Source: Symbiotaphrina buchneri (taxonomy: Eukaryota > Ascomycota > Symbiotaphrinales > Symbiotaphrinaceae). Taken from it: a stretch of DNA of 64,000 nucleotides. Every line of letters starts with the position of its first letter. The first letter of the stretch is position 1. Shown here piece after piece: positions 54,812 to 64,000 of this stretch. A program made the translations under genes and the position numbers. The stretch lies in assembly GCA_001599915.1 (NCBI GenBank), contig BCIG01000024.1, positions 1-64,000 on the forward strand, given 5' to 3'. The notes under the pieces were generated by a model. It was not told the origin of the DNA. It worked only from the letters and a program-made list of their open reading frames with translations, and searched no databases.

Positions 54812-56627
54812 ATGGACATCAAGCAGAGCATCATGGACGCCGGAGTCCCTTCTCTGACATTGACGTCCTGGCCAGTCATGGTCGGTCTTTTGACGGCCGT
54901 TATTGTCTTGGGCCTTCTCGTAAGTATAATAACCACTGGCTCCTTTGTACATTGTCTAAAGGATACCCCCAGCGCGAAGCATACAAAACCGACAGTCCCA
55001 AGGTCGCTGGATTACCGGAACCACCTGGTGCTCTTCCGTTTGTCGGGCATCTGCTTCCTCTGGGAGGCCGAGAGAAGAGAAATGACACTGTGATCTTTTC
55101 TCGGTGGGCTGAGCAGGTCAAAGCCGATATCTTCCAAGTCAAGCTCGGGAGTCAGCGTGCTATCATCGTTCAAGGGTGGCCATCTATCAAGGATCTCTGG
55201 CTGGGTCATTCAAATGTGTTATGTGACCGTCCTTGGCAACCAGGTATGTCCATCTTCAGAAGCTCGGCGGAAAACCCTGCTGTATGATCTTATCAGGTCT
55301 GGCAGTGAAACGGTCGACTAACAAACAACCAGGTTTCATTGACAAGCTTGGCGTCGACATTTCCAGCTCTCCCCTGACGCCCCAGATCAAGCGATGCAGA
55401 GCGGCGGCAATGAGAGCGCTTGGCAGGCCAATGTGGCCATCCTACTATCATCTCCTTGAACCATCATCCGTGACCATGATGAAACGGGTGTATGAGAAGG
55501 GTCAGAACGGAAAGGTCCCTGTTGACATGTATCTGCATTTCCAGCAGGTCGTCTACGACCTGATCCTCAACCTAACTTATGGCGCTAGAATGGGCGACAT
55601 CGACGACGCTTTCGCGACCGAGCTTTTGCAGTCCGTTCAGGCCCTTACTGAGATCCGGTCTTCGACTGCGGACTTCTCTCATTACGTACCGTTGCTGCGA
55701 GCTTTCCCGAGGCCGACGACGAAGGTGGAGAAGACTGAACGGCGGCGCCGTGCGCAACTGGATCATCTCTACGCCCAGTATCAAGAAAAAATCGCCAACG
55801 GAGAGAAGATCAATTGCATTGTCTCATCACTGGGCAAAGACAAGCTCACACTGGAAGAGATCCGCGGGACATGTGTCTCCCTGCTGCAAGCAGCTCCCGA
55901 GACCGTCGCATCCGGCATGTACATGGCCACCGCATGGCTCAGCACGCCGGAAGGGCGAGCGTTCCAGCCCATTGCACTGCAAACAATCCTCGACGCGTAC
56001 GACGGCAGCCGTGATAAGGCATGGGAAATGGCTTTCAGGGAAGAGAAGATCCCGTTGATTGTCTCTATGTACAAGGAAACACTGCGCTGTTACGCGCCGA
56101 CACCATTTGCGCAGGGACGTGCTACCGTCAAGGACATCCAGTACAAGGATGTTCTCATCCCCAAGGGGATTACTATCATCATGAATGGCCAGGCGGCGAA
56201 TCTGGACCCGACATATTTTGGACCGGACGCGGGCGTGTTTAAGCCGGATAGGTATATTGGTGATGACAGCAGTCTGCCTCATCTGGCCTATGGAGCCGGA
56301 AGCAGGCAATGTCCATCGGTAAGTGCTATCCGATACGGGCAATTTTCTTATCCAGCGGAAAGCATGAGCCGAAAAGCCCAATTACTGACGCTCTTCTAGA
56401 TGAATATCGCAAATCGGATGATGTACGGTTTGCTTATCAGGACAATCCTTGCATTTGAGATACAGCCAGGCCCAATGCAACCGAGTCTGGACATGAGGAA
56501 CTTCTCGGATTATTACGGCCTTGTCAATGTTCCCCGCCCCTATAACTGCTATCTAGTGGCTCGCGATCCAGAGTGGTTAAAAGCGCTGCCTGTGGAGAGC
56601 AAGGCGGACGAGCAGGTTGCTGGCTAA
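54812..56627 (+). CDS. cytochrome P450 (CYP504-like, phenylacetate-hydroxylase type)
   Basis: Four exons (54812-54919, 54973-55243, 55333-56318, 56400-56627) give 530 residues. A single N-terminal membrane helix (WPVMVGLLTAVIVLGLL) is followed by GLPEPPGALPFVGHLLPLGG, I-helix LQAAPETVASGMYMA, K-helix YKETLRCYAPTPF, FKPDRYIG and the heme loop AYGAGSRQCPSMNIANR. The last glycine of the FxxGxRxCxG signature is Ser here and the first Phe is Tyr. Overall order and the C-terminal VPRPYNCYLVARDPEW resemble CYP504 enzymes that hydroxylate phenylacetate or its 3-hydroxy form; this assignment is from memory of the family and is moderate. ER-anchored monooxygenase. Confidence 0.85.
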
Positions 56628-57280
56628 TATTGTTCTACAACCTCAGACTTGGTCGATTAGAAGGGAATTAGATTTCGGCATTGTTCCAAGCAGCCCTCGG
56701 GAATAACATCTGCAGGCTTATTGAATAAGAACACGGCCAATGATCAACTGATACCAACTGCGCGGACAGATGTATAGACTTTCCGCCTTGTAAACCCTAT
56801 TTTGCCGAGCCTTCCCCCAAGCCTCCCTCCCAGAACCCTTTCTATTCAAAAGACCATGATTGCTGGTCCTGTTCGCGCCCAGAAGTGGATCGACTGGCCT
56901 GTCTGTCCATGAATGGGGGCGGGGCTCGGCCTCGACGATCCCTTGGAGTCCGAGTCGCCTTCCCATGATGGGCGTTAGTGCTATCTAGCTTCGTAGATTG
57001 TCAAAGCGCTCCAAAGTTTGGACCGCTATCTGGCCCGATTAGAGCTGTTCGGGGGTCTGCCACGGCCGATAAGGAATGAGGTAGGGCAGGTCCTGAATTG
57101 TCCGTTGCTTTTCCCTGGAATCTCGTCCAGTTGCACCCCGGAAACTCCGATTCTGCTATGTTAAGAGATATTCGAGCTTATCGTGGAAGATACTGCTCGG
57201 TGTCACAGCAGAATTGTAGGGGTGAATAGAAAGAAACTGGAACAGACAAGGCGAAAAGTGAGAGAAGAAAGCAACAGAAG
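56628..57280. other. intergenic, 653 bp
   Basis: Promoter and purine-rich leader of the C2H2 regulator. No other feature seen. Confidence 0.4.
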
Positions 57281-60268
57281 ATGCCCGGGACGCGAAGAAC
57301 GACAGTAGAGTCTAGGGCAAGGTCCGACTCTTCGGACGGAGGGGCAAGCAACCCACAAAGATATTACACCTGCAGCTGGGAGAATTGTGGAAAGAGGTGA
57401 GTAACCCGCCCATCTCCTCTCATCAATTCCGACGGTGTCATATACTGACCAATGATCCTCATACAGCTTCTCCCGGTCCGAGCATCTCCGACGTCATGCA
57501 TTAAACCACGGCGATCCGCAGAACGACCGCGATACCTGCCCCAGATGTTCGGTCCATTTCAACAGACCCGACCTCCTCAAGAGACACATGGCGCGGCATG
57601 CGCAGAAGGATGAAGAGGCCGGTGGCCCGGGCCTGGGTGTCCTCGAAACCCGGAAACGCGTGAGAAGAGCACCGGATGGCAGCATTGTGACGAAACCGAG
57701 GAAGAGACCGGTGAAACCAACGAATACCCGGCTCGCTGGTGTGCCGCCTGAAGCACCGCGAGAACTTCCAGAAGAACCTACTTTCGATGCTTCCTTGCAT
57801 GAGTTACCCATCTCTCCTCCGGGATCGTTGCAGGACTCAACGCCAGCAGACAACTCAGTCGGCCGATCCAAAGACTCGATCCAAACGGAGTCGGCGCTTG
57901 GGTCGTCATCTGTGCCGCATGCTACCGAGCCCAGAGACACGTCCTGGTACCCAGCCGAGGCGGACTTGGAGATTTCATCATCACGGAATATCTCGGTATG
58001 GCAAGACGAACTGCCCACGATGGAGTTCTACGGCGATATGTCGCTTGATGACATGTTCAATACTGATACCGGTAAGACCTCCCATCGAATCATCTACGAG
58101 GATTAGCTGACACAGTGTGCAGCGACGTCGTTCAGTCTGCCATTCATGAACAACTTCAATTGGCTCTTCGAGACGACCACACCAGGCGGGGCCGTCCTGA
58201 CTGAACCCATGAATGTAGCGACTCCTACAATGCAGCTGCCAGTAATAGACCCTTGGTTCCAAACCCAAGGAGTATTTCCGGAAACTGCAAGCCCACCAAA
58301 CCCGCTGACATCTCAGACTCAAATGAACAACCTGATTGTCTTTCCTGAGTCAATACATTCCCGAAATGATGCCGTTGAAAGGACGTCGACCAACGTCTGC
58401 GCTGCCTCGCAAGAGGCTCACTCAAATGGGCATCATGTTCTCGGTCCTTCACGACCCATATCCATGCCCCAGAACCGTTCAAGTCTGGATATGTTCGCGG
58501 GACAGGCATCGAGGCATGCAAAGCTCGCCGAAGAAGCAGACATGCTGAACAGCCTTTCGTCACCCACGAGCCCGATACGGCCGAAAGTTGATCAGAGCAG
58601 CCGTCTCCCAGAGATTGACGCAGGGTCCAGGACCCGTATACTAGGACTTATCGCAAAGGCACAACCCCGAGCCCTTGATGGTTCGGACATTGACAGTACC
58701 TCACCGCTCCTTTCGGCTGCCGCGATACAGAACTATTCCGATCTCTTCTTCACACGATTCAACGCTTCATATCCGCTCATCCATCAAGCCACCTTTGAGC
58801 CGTCTAGCACTGATGCTGTTCTTTTGACCGCCATCCTCCTCCTGGGAGCGACCTACTGCGAAAAGAGTGCACACCAGATGGCAGTTGGCGTGCATGACGT
58901 GCTTCGCGCCCAAATATTCCAGCACCCTTCCTTCAATGCACAGCCCCACCTCTGGGTTCTGCAAGCCATTTTGCTTGTGGAATGCTTTGGGAAAGCAAGG
59001 GCAGGACAAAAGCAACACGACGAGTCCAATCTCTTCCATGGCGTGCTTATCAACCTTATCCGCCGCAGTGATTCTCAGACCATAAGAGCAACGTCTACGT
59101 ATACCGGTGGAGGGGATCTGGAAGTGGAGTGGAAGAACGCCATGGCTGCCGAGCAACGTAAACGACTTGGCTTTTTCTGCTTCCTCTGGGACACGCAGCA
59201 TTCGGTCCTATTCTCGCAGGCATCATGCTTGTCTGCTTTTGAGTTCCGTTCGTCCTTGCCATGCGACCCTTGTTTGTGGGAAGCCGCTTCAGCTGAGGAG
59301 TGGTTCGATTATCATCGCGTTGAGACTCCGCCCTGCCTTTTCTTGACTGCTCTGAAGGCGTACCTGAACCCTGATGCGGGCCCTCGGCCGAGACATCTGA
59401 ATCCGCTTTCGAGGATACTGATCTTACATGGCTTGATGTCACTTTCGTGGGACCTGAAGCGACGTGATCAGGTTTGTTTTGGTATGCTCCTTCCATGGCA
59501 ATCTGCACCTACATGCGTAAGCTGACTGTAATAGGCATCGGCACCGAATCCATCGGGACCTGGAAAGGCCGCATGGGTCGCTCCTACGACTGCTGGAAAG
59601 CCGATTTCGAAACCGACAGCATGAACATGAAGCTCTCACTAGGCTACGACACAAAACGGTTCACGGCCCTGAAGATGTCCAGCCTAGCCACCTACCGGGC
59701 CGCACACATTGTGCTCAGCGTCGAAATCCTCGACCTGCAGATCTTCGCAGGCGCACCCGATATCCTTGGGAAGCCCGTCAGCCGGTACGACTACGAGCGC
59801 AGCCGCAAGATCATCCAGCAGTGGGCGACGGGGCCGGCGACGCGCGAGACGGCCGGCAAAGCCGCGTGGCATGCGTCGTGTATCCTGCGCGACGCGGTCA
59901 TGAATCTGGATGATGGCGAGTTCACGGATCAGTTCCATTACCCCTGGTGTCTGTACCTGGCCACTCTGACGTGCTGGGCGTTCCAGTTTGCGGCTGCGGC
60001 GATGAATGCGGATGGTGCGGAGAGGAGCGGGTGGAGTTCCCGCCAGAGCGACTCCAAGACGGAGATGACAAGGTTGATTTTAGGTACCACATCGTGTGAT
60101 AATCTGGAGGATCTGGTCAATACAGCGGGGAAGTATAGACCGAATGGAATGGCGTCCGTGATAGCGAAACAATTGGCGTCGGTGAGGTGGGCGGTGGTTC
60201 GAGAGGGGATCAAGGTTCTGGAAAGACTTAGTCGGAGAGCTCTCGACGACTTGACGAGCGTCATTTGA
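57281..60268 (+). CDS. C2H2 zinc-finger transcription factor with fungal_trans domain
   Basis: Four exons (57281-57396, 57467-58071, 58123-59481, 59535-60268) give 937 residues. The first splice completes finger 1 (YTCSWENCGKSFSRSEHLRR...HALNH); finger 2 is CPRCSVHFNRPDLLKRHMARH. A long Ser/Pro/acidic linker follows, then a PF04082-type middle region (SDLFFTRFNASYPLIHQATF, AILLLGATYCEKSAHQMAVG, RKRLGFFCFLWDTQHSVLFS, SLPCDPCLWEA). The C-terminal half is helical. Nuclear regulator, placed between the CYP504-like P450 and the epimerase/AKR pair on the same strand, so it is the best candidate local controller. Confidence 0.92.
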
Positions 60269-60951
60269 TAACAACGCGATGATTTATGTATATTCATTCA
60301 GCTTTCGGCTGGGACGCCACAGAGTCTTATTTAATAAGATATATCCTTTCACTGAGTTCTACTAAATTATATATATATGACGACTCTCCTTGGGCACACC
60401 TTGAGTCAACTCGTCGAACTTTATATCCCATTACACAGACCTTTGGATCCGGGCTTAAACGTAATAATCACTCTGCACCTTCTCTCCCGCGCCATACCTT
60501 TAAAGCCTCCACTTTCTGTGGTGGGTTGATAGCTGGTTTCCCTTTACGTCTAATGCAAAACGCCTTGGGCGTTCTAGACCCTCGGACCCTATCGCACATT
60601 CCCGACCAGACCCTGAACATTGGCGGGTTTGAACCTTTGACAAGCTTGGAACAACAGTATCTGGCAAAGATAGCTGCCATAGATTCGATACACCTTTGAG
60701 ACTGGCTGCTGATAGGGTCTAAGGGTTGTTGGATCCCGGCCATGGGGGTCTTAGGTCGACAATGCGCATTTCCAGTAAGTACTGTTCGGAAGTGGATGTG
60801 GAGCGTCCCCACTCATGGACCGCCTAAGGTATGCATGGAGACCCTACCGTCAACCCTGGGTACCAGGCCAGGCAACTGGTCCTTAGTGCTGGTATTAAAG
60901 GGACTGCAGATGCACCAAATTCTTATCCTGAACGAGTAGCATTGTGTGACC
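60269..60951. other. intergenic, 683 bp
   Basis: AT-rich run near 60366-60378. A short frame at 60555-60699 is open but unrecognised. Otherwise the promoter of the epimerase-like gene. Confidence 0.4.
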
Positions 60952-62138
60952 ATGCTGAACAAAATGCCTTCCGCTATCCCCAAACCGAGAATTTTCAATA
61001 CAGGCGCCACCGGTAAGCTCTTAACCAGCCTTCCTTGGAGACCTCGATAATAACGACAAATGGTACCAACAGGATACATAGGCGGCGATGCATTGAAAGC
61101 CATTCTCACGGCCTACCCCGAGCAAGAAGGCAACATCACCGCGCTCGTCCGGAACATCAACAGCGGGACCGCTCTGCGACTAGCCTACCCAAAGGTCAAG
61201 CTCGTCTACGGCACACTCGAAGACTCTTCGCTCCTCCAAAGCGAAAGCGCCGCCTCGGACATCGTGCTGAACCTCGCAGACGCAGACCACGTCGCAGCGG
61301 CCGAGGCCATTGCAGCAGGATTGAAAGCGCGAGCGGAGGATGGAAAGCCCTCGTATCTGATCCATGTCAGCGGGACTGGGATCTTGATGTTCAAGGATAT
61401 CGAGACGGGTACCTTCGGCGAGCCGTCGGACAAGGTGTTTGATGACTGGGAAGGTATCAGGGAAGTCACGTCCCTGCCGGACGCGGCGCTCCATCGCGAT
61501 GTCGATAAGATTGTGCTTGAGGCGGGAGAAACCCCGCTTCTGAAGACGGCGATTGTCTGCCCTCCGACGATCTATGGCATTGGCCGGGGCACAGGCAACC
61601 AGCGCAGCGCGCAGATTCCGATGCTCGCTGAGGCCATTCTCAAGACTGGGCAGGGATTCCAAGTCGGCGAGGGGAAGGCGGGCTGGACGAACGTGCATGT
61701 CGAGGATTTGAGCGATCTCTTCGCCAGCCTTGTTGGCGAGGCCTTGACGCAAGGTGAAAGAGCCACTTGGGGTGCAGATGGGTACTACTTTGCCCAGAAT
61801 GGAGACCATGTAAGAACCCATCAAAGCGTCTTCGGACGAAGACTCGATAGCTGACGAGGAACGAGCAGGAATGGGGCACCATTGCCACTCAGATCACTAA
61901 TATCGCCTTTAAAAAGGGACTGATAAAATCAGGAGAGGTGGCTAAATTTTCCTCTGAGCAGACAGAGAAGGTGCAGCCGCTCGGATCGAAGATATGGGGC
62001 CAGAACAGCAGGTGCAAGGCAATTCGAGCACGGAAGCTCTTGGGCTGGACGCCCTCTAAAAGGAGTCTCGAGGCGGAGCTTCCCACTGCGGTAGACTATG
62101 AAGCTGTGCGACTTGCAAATACGGAAATTGCTGTGTAG
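60952..62138 (+). CDS. NAD(P)-binding epimerase-like (extended SDR) protein
   Basis: Three exons (60952-61012, 61073-61809, 61869-62138) give 355 residues. The first splice completes the cofactor loop NTGATGYIGGDAL. Later blocks are ALVRNINSG, DIVLNLADADHV, YLIHVSGTGIL, KTAIVCPPTIYGIGRG, GWTNVHVEDLSDL. This matches fungal nucleoside-diphosphate-sugar epimerase-like proteins. The catalytic Tyr of YxxxK is not visible: the Lys is in HRDVDKIV, with Arg four residues before it, so chemistry may differ or be lost. ATG at 60964 (MPSAIPKPRIF) is an alternative start. Followed on the same strand by an aldo-keto reductase. Confidence 0.87.
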
Positions 62139-62429
62139 ATATATAATTGATGGTAAAGGAGAAGCATATCGAGACGGCCATAGATACGATTTCATAGCAT
62201 AGCAACTACAACCCACGGTCTGAACGTCGCTCATTCATCTGCCAGTGCAAGACAAACTGTAAGGATGTGGACGTGCATTTGAGAGAAAGGAACAACCCCC
62301 ATTATTGGCTATATTAGACGGCCTAAAAGCTGCTAAAAGAGCCGTCCATCGAATTAAATCTGCATTGAAGCTCCATATGCAGCTTCCATCCACCAGTCTC
62401 GCCGTAGGAGTAGTTTCAGAGCGAGAATC

Positions 62430-63487
62430 ATGACGAGCAGATCTAGCATGGAATATCCAGGATCTCGCAGGCCGCCTCGAACTCTGAAACTGAATGATGG
62501 CCGTGAAATCCCTATGGTTAGAGATCGGTCTACATGGATATCCATTTACTCAAAGAGGAGTGCTGACTGCTGTCCTTTCTATAGCTGGGCTACGGAGTAG
62601 GGACTGCGTTGCAGAAAACTGAAGAAGGCGGCATTGACAGGGCATTGGTCGAGACCATCAAAACCGCCATCAACATGGGATACCACCACTTAGATGGCGC
62701 CGAGTGTACGTCCTTCCTCTCCCTTACTATCCCACACCACAATGCTACAAACTCACATACAGATCCAGCCTATGGCAACGAAGTCGAGCTCGGCCTCGCC
62801 ATCGAAGAATGCGGCATACCACGTGAAAAACTCTACATCACGACCAAAGCCTCCACCGCCAACGGGCGCCCCGATATCCCCACCGCCATCGCCTCCTCTC
62901 TTCTAGAACTACAGCTAGACTACGTCGATCCATATCTGATCCACGCGCCATTCTGGGCCAGTAGCGACGCAGACCTACAGCATGCCTGGGAAGCCATGGA
63001 AGCGGCGCAGCGCAGCGGACAAGCCCGTTCCATCGGGGTCTCTAATTACCAGGTGGCGCATCTACGGGCCACGCTCGCGACGGCGACGGTTACTCCGGCC
63101 GTTAACCAGATTGAGTTCCATCCGTACCTGCAGTCCCCGGCCGTGGTGGAGTTCTGTAGAGACAAGGGTATTGTCCTGGAGGCGTATAGTACGCAGATGC
63201 ACCTGACCAAGGCGCGGCCGGGGCCTGTGGACGAGATCTCGCGGGATCTGGCGGTGAAATATGGGGTTACGGAGGGAGCGGTGGCGTTGAATTGGGTGTT
63301 GAGTCAGGGGGTGGTGGCTTTGACGACGAGTGCGAGGGTACAGAGGTTGGAGCAGTATTTGGAGGCGATGAAGTTCTCATTGGACCCGGGAGAGGTGGAT
63401 GCGGTGCGGCGGCTGGGCAGGGGGAAGCATTTTCGGGCGTATTGGACGGAGGAAATGGGGTCTGAGGAGGGTCTAGAACACAGTTAG
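62430..63487 (+). CDS. aldo-keto reductase
   Basis: Three exons (62430-62516, 62585-62705, 62763-63487) give 310 residues. Splicing recovers REIPMLGYGVGTALQ and GYHHLDGAEYPAYGNEVELG. The AKR tetrad is visible: Asp in HLDGAE, Tyr in the PAYGNE segment, Lys in LYITTKAS and His in YLIHAPF. GVSNYQVAHL and NQIEFHPYLQ are standard barrel segments. The enzyme reduces aldehydes or ketones with NADPH in the cytosol. 291 bp downstream of the epimerase-like gene and in the same direction, it may share regulation with it. Confidence 0.93.
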
Positions 63488-64000
63488 GGGGCAATGGCAA
63501 GCGACTTCCTGGATGATATGAACTCAGGGCTATGGTCTTGCGCAAGCTGATCAGCTGCAGCCACTGTAGGCCTTTGATGGGCATATTCATATCCACCGAC
63601 CAGGACCCTGAGCGACGGTTAGCAATTCTTGGGCTGCACTTTCGGTAGACACGCAAAGTATAATCCCTCTGAGCTAACCCCTGAACATGCAGGGGAAACC
63701 AGGAGTGAGATACACTTTTGGTCATATTATCGCGTACCGGAAGTGGGGGCTAGTCAACATCCTCATCCATGCCACTCATGCTCGTGATCTTTGGGGATAG
63801 CTTTACGATAAGAAGTACAGCTCTGGGGTCTAGCTAGCTACCGTAAATGTTATATATGCCCCGCTTCAATCCACAGGGAGATCGGTATATTTTCTTGGAC
63901 CAGCGGTGCAAGGATATTCGTTCAACCACATCCTTTTCCTCCACACTTCGCCTCCAACCAACCGCCCCATATATTCCCCCATACCATCTCCCTTCTCCAT
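63488..64000. other. right-end intergenic, 513 bp
   Basis: TATATA-like element near 63851 and a CT/CCA-rich stretch from 63910 to the edge that looks like the promoter/leader of a plus-strand gene beyond the window. No coding sequence seen. Confidence 0.4.

Noticed and set aside
47257-63487. Complete secondary-metabolite cluster
   Set aside because: No PKS, NRPS, terpene synthase or prenyltransferase is present in the window.

Overview
The window is nuclear DNA of a filamentous ascomycete (Pezizomycotina), most likely a Eurotiales species of the Aspergillus/Penicillium type. The evidence is short introns of about 48-105 bp with GT...CTRAY...AG signals, Zn2Cys6 and C2H2 transcription factors, drug-antiporter, allantoate-type and sugar MFS carriers, cytochromes P450, an NmrA-like protein, an HXXEE protein and Clr5-type DNA-binding modules. 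No tRNA, rRNA or CRISPR was seen. The gene content is accessory rather than housekeeping, and several genes are damaged (a 5'-truncated alpha-L-fucosidase, a Vps62-type gene with an in-frame stop, a P450 with a frame slip). Together this suggests a fast-evolving, perhaps subtelomeric, region. Exon joins were worked out by hand from reading phase and splice signals.

Layout. 0-8 kb: GH29 fucosidase remnant next to a 41-bp tandem repeat, HXXEE membrane protein, NmrA-like protein, short dual zinc-finger regulator, MATE carrier, Ser-rich thaumatin-like wall protein. 8-12 kb: nearly empty, holding one small six-cysteine secreted protein. 12-17 kb: DHA1-type drug antiporter and sugar transporter. 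17-20 kb: sparse, with a broken Vps62-type gene. 20-25 kb: GFA enzyme, Zn2Cys6 regulator, and a divergent gene joining Clr5-like helical DNA-binding modules to an FMN split-barrel (Pyridox_ox_2) domain.

25-34 kb: allantoate-type permease and amidase diverging from a promoter rich in HGATAR (GATA-factor) sites, then a frame-slipped P450 and a TauD-type dioxygenase. This looks like a nitrogen or sulfur scavenging neighbourhood. 34.2-39.7 kb: a 5.5-kb decayed island with no intact gene, but with Nab2-like CCCH fingers, a duplicated basic/acidic module, an RS-like stretch and a perfect 17-bp-arm hairpin. 39.7-46 kb: membrane-anchored GH16 enzyme, cytoplasmic-type alpha-amylase, amino-acid permease with a second GATA-rich promoter.

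47-63.5 kb: tailoring and catabolic genes: O-methyltransferase, amidohydrolase, F-box protein, SDR, Dabb protein, CYP504-like P450, C2H2/fungal_trans regulator, NAD-binding epimerase-like protein and aldo-keto reductase. No PKS, NRPS or terpene synthase is present, so a complete secondary-metabolite cluster cannot be claimed; an aromatic or lactone catabolic set is equally possible. The most unusual items are the DNA-binding/flavin-fold fusion at 23.3-24.7 kb, the GATA-loaded permease/amidase promoter and the decayed zinc-finger island.
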